Notes: generated by a model not told the origin, from the letters alone. A stretch of 6,728 bases of DNA from an uncultured Leptotrichia sp. (GCA_938017765.1 CALIJH010000066.1:1-6728); one strand, 5' to 3'. Shown: positions 1-6,431, counted from the stretch's first letter. Numbers and translations: made by a program.

Positions 1-1709
1 TCTGAAAAATCCATTCCTATACTGTCGACACTTTTTACATTTATAACACCGTCATTATTCATTGCCGCTTGCCATGGTTTATATGTTATATTTGCATATC
101 TTCCTGCACTACCGATAGTTTTTCCTGAGGTAGGTGCATATTGAGCATAATCTTCAATCATTGCAGTCATACCTACCAAATATATTCCTAACTGTGTAGG
201 GTCTTTAGCAGCTTTCCTTTCAAGATTGATTGTAGCGGTACTATTGAGTATTGACGGAGTGGCACCTGCTGCCTGATTTTCTATTCCTATAGTTAAATGA
301 GGCTTTCCACTTGCTATCGGATCTTCCAGAGACCTTCCGTAAATTGTCAGACTACCTCTTAAATTTACAACCATAGGGTCGTATGCTGAATACACGGTAT
401 TCCCGTTTATACTCATAAATCTTACAGTATTCGTATAGGGTTTTATATTCGGATTTCCTATACCTCTGACTCTGGGTGTACTTGTTTCATTTCTAAATAT
501 CCAATCTCCCGATACTTCAGAAACTATTGAAGCTCCAGGCTTTATAAGAGTTCCTACGCTGTCATCCTGATACTGGGTAAAGCTAAATACTGTCTGTGGG
601 GAAACAGGAAGTCCACTTCTATATCCCTGACCTACAGTAGTATTATAGGCATTATACGCAACATCAGAATTCGCATATACATTTCCTGCTTTTGGTGTAG
701 CAGAACGGTTTGGATTAGATTCACTCCATAGCCAGTCTCCTGTTACTACTCCGGTTCCTACACTACTTGCATTCTGATTTCTCTTTTTTCCTTCCCACTC
801 AAATGAACCGTTTACGCTGAAACCATTGTCTTTCATCGTTACAGTCGTTGGACCGTTCAGAGTCCTTGCATTCGCATTATTTACTATTACATCAGGTTCA
901 GCATAAAAAGATACTCCCTGCATATCCTGTGCAAACCCTGTTGCTACCTCATTCAATGCAGGTGGGTCAAACACATTAGGTTTTATGTCAGGTAATGTTG
1001 TAGGTCTGAAAGATACAGTAGTTACTTCAGGTATATTAAATCTTACAGTAGGATTTATAACTACAGGATTTATATTCAGATTAGGTAACGGAGGAGTATT
1101 TATATTTATAATTGGTTCAATTATAAAAGGTACTCCGTTGTCTTTCACAGGTTGAGTTCCAACTAATCCGTAATTTAGACCGTTCCTTTTACTGCTTAAT
1201 GATGAAAATATATCTGTACTTTGTTGTAATCTTTCATAAGTAAGACTGTCAGGAGATACATTTTTTTCCCACCAGTTTCCTCTTGCAAACAATCCCTCAT
1301 GAGGATATTTTTCTTTTTTATCTCCCTTACCTTTATATACACCTCTCCAATTATTATAAAAATAATTTATTCCATATTGCCAGCTACTCCAAGGAGATTT
1401 TACTACATGGTCTCCCTGCTCCATTAATTGTACTAATTCCAAATTTGCATTTCTCAATAATTTGTTATTTTCTCTTTTTGCCTGTCTGAATACTGTGTGT
1501 AAATCATTTATCGATGTATTCAGCTCTTTTCTCGTCTTGTTTATTGTATTTTCCGTGCTTTTTACTTCAGGCGATGTCAGTGTATCTGTAAACGAAAGTA
1601 TTCCCATTAATAAAAAGCTCAATAACAAGCCTTTTGTATACTTGACATCTTTACACCTTTTTGCCAAAGTTCTTAAATCTTTTTCCATTCTTTTCAAATT
1701 ATTACTCAT
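1..1709 (-). CDS. Autotransporter-like giant surface protein, N-terminal part (incomplete at window edge)
   Basis: The frame is open from the ATG at 1709 to base 1, giving 569 complete codons, and runs off the left edge without a stop. The start has GAGAGG 8 bases upstream. The protein begins MSNNLKRMEKDLRTLAKRCK, a long basic n-region, followed by a hydrophobic core at about residues 27-41 (GLLLSFLLMGILSFT). This is an extended signal peptide for Sec export. Residues 50-95 are charged and probably coiled-coil. Residues 105-148 are rich in Trp, Tyr and Gly (SPWSSWQYGINYFYNNW, then a KYPHEG motif). Residues 195-250 form a proline-spaced linker (IEPIININTPPLPNLNINP). After that comes Asn/Thr/Gly/Val-rich sequence of beta-helix passenger type, with two GDW motifs at about 324 and 401. 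The only cysteine I see is Cys19, usual for autotransporters. From family knowledge, this N-terminal arrangement marks large type V surface proteins of Leptotrichia and relatives, used in adhesion. The C-terminal beta-barrel is not in the window, so the autotransporter call rests on the N-terminus. Confidence 0.85.
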   Translation of the reverse strand, partial: MSNNLKRMEKDLRTLAKRCKDVKYTKGLLLSFLLMGILSFTDTLTSPEVKSTENTINKTRKELNTSINDLHTVFRQAKRENNKLLRNANLELVQLMEQGDHVVKSPWSSWQYGINYFYNNWRGVYKGKGDKKEKYPHEGLFARGNWWEKNVSPDSLTYERLQQSTDIFSSLSSKRNGLNYGLVGTQPVKDNGVPFIIEPIININTPPLPNLNINPVVINPTVRFNIPEVTTVSFRPTTLPDIKPNVFDPPALNEVATGFAQDMQGVSFYAEPDVIVNNANARTLNGPTTVTMKDNGFSVNGSFEWEGKKRNQNASSVGTGVVTGDWLWSESNPNRSATPKAGNVYANSDVAYNAYNTTVGQGYRSGLPVSPQTVFSFTQYQDDSVGTLIKPGASIVSEVSGDWIFRNETSTPRVRGIGNPNIKPYTNTVRFMSINGNTVYSAYDPMVVNLRGSLTIYGRSLEDPIASGKPHLTIGIENQAAGATPSILNSTATINLERKAAKDPTQLGIYLVGMTAMIEDYAQYAPTSGKTIGSAGRYANITYKPWQAAMNNDGVINVKSVDSIGMDFS

Positions 1710-1792
1710 TTCTTATTCCTCTCTATAATTATTCATATTTATAAATTTTTTAACTATATCAAATTCTTTAAAAATACTTTTTATTGCTTTAA

Positions 1793-1798
1793 ATTATA
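1793..1798 (-). promoter_or_regulatory. Possible -10 box for the autotransporter gene
   Basis: On the minus strand the hexamer reads TATAAT (AAGTATAATTT) and would start a transcript near 1786, about 77 bases before the ATG at 1709. No good -35 lies 16-18 bases upstream. It would therefore need an activator, which would fit the neighbouring AraC-type regulators, or it is a chance hit in very AT-rich DNA. A second TATAGT-like box lies nearer the gene. I cannot choose between them. Confidence 0.25.
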
Positions 1799-1850
1799 CT
1801 TATTTTTTTGTTATTTTTCTCCTATATTTTTTAAAAAATATCCCAAATTT

Positions 1851-1922
1851 AAAAAAAACTCTTTTTATGTTCATTATTTTCAATAAAAAATCTTCTCTAT
1901 CGCTTTATTTAAAACATAAAAA
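1851..1922 (-). terminator. Probable weak terminator after the third AraC-type gene
   Basis: Read on the minus strand, TTTTTATGTT (1922-1913) and AACATAAAAA (1871-1862) form a perfect 10-base-pair stem. The loop of about 41 bases can itself pair in part (AATAAA with TTTATT). After GAG comes a run of eight T (1858-1851). Position and polarity suit the end of the 1948-2916 gene. The stem is almost all A-T and the loop is long, so termination may be partial, letting some regulator transcript run into the autotransporter gene. Confidence 0.4.
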
Positions 1923-1947
1923 CAAAAGAAAATTATCAAGTTAATTC

Positions 1948-2916
1948 TCAATTAATTTTTCTATATTTATTGGGTAAAACACCAAAATAATTTTTAAATG
2001 CTTCAGAAAATTTGCTTGGATTTTCATACCCTGTTTCATTTGCAATATCGCCTATATTTTTGTTCGTTGTTATAATCATAGTTTTTGCATATTCCATTTT
2101 AATTTTTTTCAGATATTTTGTAGCTTCCATTCCTTCACTTTTTTTAAATGCTAACTGCATTTGATAACGACTGACATTCATCACTTCACATAGCTCTTTT
2201 ACCGTGGGTAATTCCGAAATTTTACACTTTTCTAATATTTCTTTCGCTTTTTTTACAATTATTTCAATTTCTTCATAATTTTTATATTGTAATCTAAAAA
2301 TTGCAATAACAAAACGAAATACTTTTGATTTGAAAAACAGATAATCATTTATATTTTTTATAGAAGCATTTTTTATTTCCTTTGCCAATATATCAATTTC
2401 TTTGTTAGTTATTCCAAAATGAAGTTTTTCCCTGTTAAAAATGCTTAAAAGATTATGTCTCCATTCCATTATGTTTTTATCATCAGTTAAATCAGGAACA
2501 ATTTCATTTAGAAAAATGTCAGTGGATATGTATTCAAGATTATTACTCTTAATTCTATACTGTTTTATTTTTTCATCAAATCTGTAAACTATCACATTAC
2601 CCTTCCTAACGTGATAAACCTTTTTTTCATTATCCTGAATAAAAGAAAAAACTCCTTCTCCTTTTAGGCAGTATACTATCTTGATAGAGTCTGTTTCATT
2701 CATCATATTATCAATGGTTTCATCCATTTCATTTTTTAATTGTACAATAGAAGTTTCATATTTCCTGCTTAAGCAACATCTTGTATAAGTACCTTCGAAT
2801 TTTCCGAATTTTTTTCCTCTAATATAATATTTTTTCCAAAAAGTTTTCTCAATTTTCTCAATCTTAAAAATTTTTTTTAATATTTTTTCATAAAATAAAT
2901 CTTTTTTCTTATTCAT
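1948..2916 (-). CDS. AraC/XylS-family transcriptional regulator (third of three in tandem)
   Basis: This 322-residue protein is probably a cytoplasmic DNA-binding activator or repressor. The C-terminal 100 residues are a typical AraC double helix-turn-helix. The first HTH is at about 237-258 (TVKELCEVMNVSRYQMQLAF). The second is at about 287-312, with GYENPSKFSEAFKNYFG from residue 296, followed by the family-typical LPNKYRK end. Residues about 75-135 hold a cupin-like sensor core (CLKGEGVFSF, later VRKGNVIVY), as in AraC sensor domains; the ligand is unknown. The start is fixed: an in-frame TAA lies 18 bases upstream of the ATG at 2916, leaving no room for extension. The ribosome site is poor, AGG about 10 bases away, which suggests weak translation or coupling to upstream transcripts. 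It follows its paralogue by 65 bases with no terminator, so it may end a three-gene operon. Its target is unknown; the adjacent autotransporter is the obvious candidate. Confidence 0.93.
   Translation of the reverse strand: MNKKKDLFYEKILKKIFKIEKIEKTFWKKYYIRGKKFGKFEGTYTRCCLSRKYETSIVQLKNEMDETIDNMMNETDSIKIVYCLKGEGVFSFIQDNEKKVYHVRKGNVIVYRFDEKIKQYRIKSNNLEYISTDIFLNEIVPDLTDDKNIMEWRHNLLSIFNREKLHFGITNKEIDILAKEIKNASIKNINDYLFFKSKVFRFVIAIFRLQYKNYEEIEIIVKKAKEILEKCKISELPTVKELCEVMNVSRYQMQLAFKKSEGMEATKYLKKIKMEYAKTMIITTNKNIGDIANETGYENPSKFSEAFKNYFGVLPNKYRKIN
1991..2028. repeat. 38-base exact direct repeat, copy 1 (inside AraC HTH2)
   Basis: This stretch is identical base for base to 4127-4164. It encodes the second helix-turn-helix core (YENPSKFSEAFK) in the 1948-2916 gene. 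The middle paralogue has a diverged version near 3011-3048. Identity ends sharply on one side and decays into near-identity on the other. This suggests recent duplication or gene conversion combined with strong protein constraint. Confidence 0.85.
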
Positions 2917-2933
2917 AATATTTTTACCTAAAA

Positions 2934-2954
2934 ATTATACATATAAAATTTCCC
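2934..2954 (-). promoter_or_regulatory. Promoter-proximal motif shared with the first AraC-type gene
   Basis: On the minus strand GGGAAATTTTATATGTATA (2954-2936) leads into a TATAAT box (2939-2934) just 18 bases before the ATG at 2916. Almost the same motif, GGGAAATTTTATGTATA, lies 17 bases before the ATG of the 4078-5115 gene. If TATAAT is a real -10, the transcript would have only a very short leader. No clear -35 is visible at the proper distance. A shared regulator-binding or promoter element inherited from the common ancestor is the likely meaning. AT richness makes chance similarity possible, but 17 matched bases with one 2-base indel is more than expected. Confidence 0.4.
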
Positions 2955-2981
2955 TTTCCCTGATTTGAATTTTCAGTAATC

Positions 2982-3962
2982 TTAAAATATTTTTCTATAT
3001 TTATTAGGCAATATTCCAAAATAATTTTTAAAGACTTCCGAAAATTTACTCGGATTTTCATATCCTACTTCACTGGCAATTTCAAGTATACTTTTATTTG
3101 TATTGACTAACATTTCTTTTGCATAATTCATTTTTTTCCTTTTTATATATTTTGCTATTCCTATACCTTCAAATTCCTGAAATGCAGCCTGTAACTGGTA
3201 TCTACTTATATTCATAAGCTTTGACAGTTTTCCCACAGTCGGTAACTCAAAAATTTGATATTTTTCCAAAATTTCTTTTGCATTTTGAACAATAATTTCA
3301 ACTGTTTCAATAGAATTAAACTGAATATTGAGAACTAAAAGAATAAATTGAAAAATTTTTGCCTTAAAAGTTAAATATTCTCCTACATTATTTACAGAAG
3401 TATTATTAATTTCTTCTGACAATATTTTAATTTCCTCATTGCATTTTCCATAATAAAATTCATCTACTTTAAACATATTTAAAATTTTTTTCTTCCATTC
3501 TTCAGCTTTTCTGTTATTACTTTCTTCTAAAATATCCTTAATCATTTCATCTAAATATACATCAATAGATATTAATACGAGGTTTTCAGATTCAACTTCA
3601 TATTCTTTTATTTCATTAGTTGCCCTGTGAATTATAATATCTCCTTTATTAAATTTGTATATCTTTTTGATTTTTTCAAAATTTGATGTAAATGAACATT
3701 CTCCATTCAAACAGTACATTATTTCAATAAAATTTTCTGAAACTTTAGGATTTTTAAGAACTTCTTTCATTTTTCCGTTCAATCTGAAAATAGAAACTTC
3801 GTATTCATTATCTAAATCATATCTTTCCAATACCCCTTTTAATTTTTCAGATTTTATACCTTGAATATGATATTTCTCACCAAAACTTTTTTCAACTTTT
3901 TCAATTTTGACAATTGAATTCAGCTGTTCTTCATAAAATTCATCCGTTTTTCTTTGTTTCAT
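2982..3962 (-). CDS. AraC/XylS-family transcriptional regulator (second of three in tandem)
   Basis: From the ATG at 3962 the protein has 326 residues. The frame stays open further upstream to an ATG at 4163, which would give 393 residues. I reject that start because it overlaps the preceding gene by 86 bases and the extra residues match neither paralogue. Starting at MKQRKTDEFYEEQ aligns with MNKKKDLFYEKI of the third gene. The conserved N-terminal block KIEKVEKSFGEKYHIQG is at about 19-35. A cupin-like core lies at about 82-113 (CLNGECSF, then FNKGDIIIH). The first HTH is at about 241-262 (TVGKLSKLMNISRYQLQAAF). The second is at 291-316, with GYENPSKFSEVFKNYFG from residue 300. A perfect AGGAGG lies 33 bases before the ATG, too far for normal use; see the separate leader entry. 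The gene follows its upstream paralogue by 115 bases with no terminator. Ligand and target are unknown. Confidence 0.9.
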   Translation of the reverse strand: MKQRKTDEFYEEQLNSIVKIEKVEKSFGEKYHIQGIKSEKLKGVLERYDLDNEYEVSIFRLNGKMKEVLKNPKVSENFIEIMYCLNGECSFTSNFEKIKKIYKFNKGDIIIHRATNEIKEYEVESENLVLISIDVYLDEMIKDILEESNNRKAEEWKKKILNMFKVDEFYYGKCNEEIKILSEEINNTSVNNVGEYLTFKAKIFQFILLVLNIQFNSIETVEIIVQNAKEILEKYQIFELPTVGKLSKLMNISRYQLQAAFQEFEGIGIAKYIKRKKMNYAKEMLVNTNKSILEIASEVGYENPSKFSEVFKNYFGILPNKYRKIF

Positions 3963-4001
3963 TTTCCACGTAATTATTGAGCTATTAATTACAATCCTCC
4001 T
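3963..4001 (-). promoter_or_regulatory. Ribosome-binding site separated from its ATG by a small hairpin
   Basis: On the minus strand a perfect Shine-Dalgarno AGGAGG (4001-3996) is followed by ATT, then GTAATTA (3992-3986), a 9-base loop ATAGCTCAA, TAATTAC (3976-3970), GTGGAAA and the ATG at 3962. The two 7-base arms are exact inverted complements. Linear spacing from Shine-Dalgarno to ATG is 33 bases. With the stem folded, only 3 + 7 = 10 unpaired bases remain, a usable distance. The stem has a single G-C pair, so it is weak. The inverted repeat may instead be an operator. A third reading is initiation at the in-frame ATT at 3989, 6 bases after AGGAGG, which would add nine residues before Met. 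Confidence 0.45.
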
Positions 4002-4010
4002 TTCTATTTT

Positions 4011-4016
4011 ATTATA
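4011..4016 (-). promoter_or_regulatory. Possible -10 box for the second AraC-type gene
   Basis: The minus strand reads TATAAT within AGTATTATAATAAAAT, in the 115-base gap after the first AraC-type gene. A start near 4004 would place AGGAGG almost at the 5' end of the transcript. No recognisable -35 sits 16-18 bases upstream, and the shared GGGAAATTTTAT motif of the other two paralogues is absent. The box could be activator-dependent or incidental. Confidence 0.25.
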
Positions 4017-4077
4017 ATACTTATTTATCTTTTTGCTCTGTTTGATTTCCGGCTTAATTTCTGAATAAAAAATATTT

Positions 4078-5115
4078 CTATAGCTCCATATTTTTTCTAA
4101 ACTTATTAGGTAGTATTCCGAAATATTTTTTAAATGCTTCAGAAAATTTGCTTGGATTTTCATATCCTATTTCATTGGCAATTTCTATTATATTTTTATC
4201 GCTTGAACTCAAAAGAAATTTTCCATATTCCATTTTCTTTCTTTGTATAAACTCAGAAATTCCTATTCCTTCTATTTTCTTAAAAGAAGTATGTAATTGA
4301 TACCTGCTTACTTTTATTATCTTACATATTTCTTTTACCAAAGGCATCTCCGATACCGGATATTTATCTAATAATTTCTTAGTGTTATTTACAATTTCCA
4401 AACTACTGAAAGGCATTATTTCGACCAAATTTGTTTGTGCTTCCAAAATCATCGGTAAAATTTGAAAGATCTTAGTTTTTAATTGTAAAAATTTATTTAT
4501 ATTTCTAATTGTAGCGATACTTTGAACTTCTTTTAATAAAATTTCCGTTTCCTGATTTAATTTTCCATAATAAAAATTGCCCGGTTCAAATATATCAAGA
4601 TTTTTTTCTATCCATTGATTTATTCTTTCGTGAGTCATAATTTCAGAAAGATTTGAAATTAAACAGTCCAAATAAAATTCCACTGTTAAAAAACAAAAAT
4701 TATTTCCCGAAACTTCATATCTGGAAATATCATTACTGGATTTTTGAATTAGCAATTCACCTTTTTTTAGATAAAAATTTCTCTTTTCTTCTGATTGCCT
4801 TACAGCAGAAAAAGAGGCTTCACCGCCGAAACAGTAAATTAATCTGATATTTGTCAAAGGACTTGGAGGATTGAAAAGATTTTGCAATAATTTCCCCATA
4901 GTGGTTAAAATTACGATTTCACATTCTTCATCTATACAGTATCTTTCTATCAAACCATTTAATTTATGGCTACTTGTTCCAATTTTTTTTTGACCTGTAA
5001 TTAAATATTTCTCTCCAAATTTTTTTTCTGTTTTCTGAATATCAAAAATCTTGCTAATTTGACTATAAAAAAATTCATCTATCATTTTTTCATATTTTTG
5101 AGCTTTTTTTCCCAT
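4078..5115 (-). CDS. AraC/XylS-family transcriptional regulator (first of three in tandem)
   Basis: This 345-residue protein, the longest of the three, has the same plan. The N-terminal block IQKTEKKFGEKYLITGQKK is at about 26-44. The cupin-like core is at about 94-125 (CFGGEASFS, then LKKGELLIQ). A helical linker follows. The first HTH is at about 259-280 (LVKEICKIIKVSRYQLHTSF). The second is at 308-333, with GYENPSKFSEAFKKYFG from residue 317, and the end is LPNKFRKNMEL. The ATG at 5115 has AAGGA six bases upstream. An ATG four bases earlier is out of frame and soon stops, and the next in-frame Met is residue 11. It is preceded by the alcohol dehydrogenase terminator and so probably starts a new transcription unit carrying all three paralogues. 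By family it should bind DNA through both HTHs. Because HTH2 is nearly the same in all three while HTH1 differs, overlapping binding sites are plausible. Confidence 0.93.
   Translation of the reverse strand: MGKKAQKYEKMIDEFFYSQISKIFDIQKTEKKFGEKYLITGQKKIGTSSHKLNGLIERYCIDEECEIVILTTMGKLLQNLFNPPSPLTNIRLIYCFGGEASFSAVRQSEEKRNFYLKKGELLIQKSSNDISRYEVSGNNFCFLTVEFYLDCLISNLSEIMTHERINQWIEKNLDIFEPGNFYYGKLNQETEILLKEVQSIATIRNINKFLQLKTKIFQILPMILEAQTNLVEIMPFSSLEIVNNTKKLLDKYPVSEMPLVKEICKIIKVSRYQLHTSFKKIEGIGISEFIQRKKMEYGKFLLSSSDKNIIEIANEIGYENPSKFSEAFKKYFGILPNKFRKNMEL
4127..4164. repeat. 38-base exact direct repeat, copy 2 (inside AraC HTH2)
   Basis: This stretch is identical to 1991-2028 and lies in the HTH2-coding part of the 4078-5115 gene. 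The two copies are about 2.1 kb apart in direct orientation. Recombination between them would delete the middle paralogue and leave one chimeric regulator with an intact HTH2. Confidence 0.85.
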
Positions 5116-5131
5116 TCATTATCCTTTACTC

Positions 5132-5155
5132 TATACATAAAATTTCCCAATTATA
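5132..5155 (-). promoter_or_regulatory. Putative promoter/regulatory motif of the first AraC-type gene
   Basis: On the minus strand TATAAT (5155-5150) is followed at once by TGGGAAATTTTATGTATAG, which ends 16 bases before the ATG at 5115. The GGGAAATTTTATGTATA part (5148-5132) repeats, with a 2-base insertion, upstream of the third paralogue. An 8-base palindrome AGTATACT lies just upstream at 5157-5164. No -35 consensus is visible, so I read this as a weak or activator-dependent promoter. The repeated motif would be downstream of the -10 and may be a binding site. Confidence 0.4.
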
Positions 5156-5250
5156 TAGTATACTTTATTTTTAATTTTTTTTCTACTCTCGAAATAAAAA
5201 ATATCCCTAATATTAAAATGATTCCAAAATAAAAGGGAGTATTTCAAGAA

Positions 5251-5312
5251 TAAAAAAATAAAATAAGAGGCTATCTCATTATTTTTTAGTTTTCCCTTTG
5301 AAACAGCCTCTT
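5251..5312 (-). terminator. Rho-independent terminator of the alcohol dehydrogenase gene
   Basis: On the minus strand AAGAGGCTGTTTC (5312-5300) pairs with GAGATAGCCTCTT (5277-5265). This makes a 13-base-pair stem with two G-U wobbles and a 22-base loop. It is followed by ATTTTATTTTTTT. It begins 7 bases after the TAA at 5320 and isolates the dehydrogenase from the AraC genes. Confidence 0.88.
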
Positions 5313-5319
5313 ACTAAAA

Positions 5320-6381
5320 TTAATGATGATGATGTCCGTGTCCTCCACAACAGCATTCACCTTTTTTCATATCCAGTACCATACGTCCCTGTATTTTTCC
5401 TTCTTCCATTTCTTTAAATATTTCAGGTGCTTCTTCTATTGCTCTTTTTTCAACTATAGGAACTACTTTTCCTTCAGCTCCGAACTGAAAAGCTTCTTCC
5501 AAGTCTTTTCTCGTTCCTACTAATGAACCTATTACTTCTATTCCGTCAAGAACAGTTTTTACAATAGGCAGATCCATTGTTTCGGAAGGCAGTCCTACTG
5601 CTACTACTTTACCTGCTGCACGTACCGAGTCTATAGCCTGATTGAATGCCACTTTCGATACTGCGGTTACTACTGTTGCATGAGCTCCGCCATTTGTCAG
5701 TTTTTTGATCTCAGCTGCAGGGTCTGCCGTTTTTTTACCGTTAATTATATAATCTGCTCCCACTTCTCTCGCTAAATTTAGTTTGTCTTCATTGATATCA
5801 ACAGCAATTACATGAGCATTAAAAACATGTTTTGCGTACTGAATAGCTAAGTTTCCCAAGCCTCCGCATCCATAAATAGCAATCCACTGACCCGGTTTGA
5901 CATCAGAAACTTTTATAGCCTTATAACATGTTACTCCTGCACATGTTATACTGCTCGCTTGAGCAGGATCAAGACCGTCAGGTACTTTTACCGCATAGTC
6001 TGCTGTTACAAGACAATATTCAGCCATTCCTCCGTCAACGGAATATCCTGCATTTTTCACATTTCTGCAAAGAGTTTCTCTACCTGTTGTACAATATTCA
6101 CATACTCCGCAACCTTCAAAAAACCACGCTATACTTACCCTATCTCCTATTTTTAACGTTTTTACATCAGGAGCTACCTCTTTTACTATACCTATGCCTT
6201 CGTGTCCCAATATTCTCCCCGGTACTTTTCCAAAATCTCCATTGGCAACATGTAAATCCGTATGACATACTCCACAGTATTCGACTTCTACCAATGCTTC
6301 GCCGGCTCCTACTTTTGGAATTTCTTTTTCAACTACTTTAACTTCTCCCGTTCCATTTTCATTTACAACTACAGCTTTCAT
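5320..6381 (-). CDS. adhP: Zinc-dependent NAD alcohol dehydrogenase, AdhP/AdhA type (medium-chain family)
   Basis: This 353-residue cytoplasmic enzyme should interconvert primary alcohols and aldehydes with NAD(H); ethanol formation from acetaldehyde in fermentation is the likely role. Catalytic zinc ligands are Cys36 (in CGVCHTD), His60-Glu61 (GHEG) and Cys147 (ITCAGVT). The structural zinc site is complete: Cys91, Cys94, Cys97 and Cys105. The Rossmann motif GCGGLG is at 171-176. Asp195 in VIAVDINEDK ends the second strand and predicts NAD rather than NADP. Length is slightly above the usual 340 or so because of a Cys/His-rich tail, GECCCGGHGHHHH (341-353), which could bind metal. The ATG at 6381 has a perfect AGGAGG 7 bases upstream. 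The gene stands alone: its own promoters lie to the right and a strong terminator follows. Its G+C content is clearly higher than that of the regulators downstream, consistent with strong expression. Family assignment is firm; substrate preference is inferred. Confidence 0.97.
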   Translation of the reverse strand: MKAVVVNENGTGEVKVVEKEIPKVGAGEALVEVEYCGVCHTDLHVANGDFGKVPGRILGHEGIGIVKEVAPDVKTLKIGDRVSIAWFFEGCGVCEYCTTGRETLCRNVKNAGYSVDGGMAEYCLVTADYAVKVPDGLDPAQASSITCAGVTCYKAIKVSDVKPGQWIAIYGCGGLGNLAIQYAKHVFNAHVIAVDINEDKLNLAREVGADYIINGKKTADPAAEIKKLTNGGAHATVVTAVSKVAFNQAIDSVRAAGKVVAVGLPSETMDLPIVKTVLDGIEVIGSLVGTRKDLEEAFQFGAEGKVVPIVEKRAIEEAPEIFKEMEEGKIQGRMVLDMKKGECCCGGHGHHHH

Positions 6382-6403
6382 ATTAATTCCTCCTATATAA
6401 AAA

Positions 6404-6431
6404 ATAATATAATTAACTAATATATTGACAA
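6404..6431 (-). promoter_or_regulatory. Proximal promoter of the alcohol dehydrogenase gene
   Basis: The minus strand shows TTGTCA (6431-6426), a 16-base spacer and TATTAT (6409-6404), each one base off the sigma-70 consensus. Transcription would start near 6397 and give a leader of about 15 bases that includes the AGGAGG at 6394-6389. This is the best-placed promoter for the dehydrogenase. Confidence 0.55.

Noticed and set aside
1283..1728. Plus-strand open frames of 68 and 88 codons
   Set aside because: They are antisense to the continuous autotransporter frame, are rich in Phe/Leu/Ser as expected of its complement, and lack good ribosome sites.
3963..4163. N-terminal extension of the middle AraC gene to an ATG at 4163
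   Set aside because: It overlaps the upstream paralogue's HTH-coding end by 86 bases in another frame. The extra 67 residues align with neither paralogue, and the ATG at 3962 aligns with the third gene's start.
5320..5340. The His run as a cloning tag
   Set aside because: It is only four consecutive His, embedded in a Cys/Gly/His tail and followed by native sequence with the gene's own terminator, so a vector origin is unlikely.
5928..6341. 137-codon plus-strand open frame opposite the alcohol dehydrogenase
   Set aside because: It is a shadow of a firmly identified gene; its Leu/His/Gln-rich composition is that of antisense to coding sequence.
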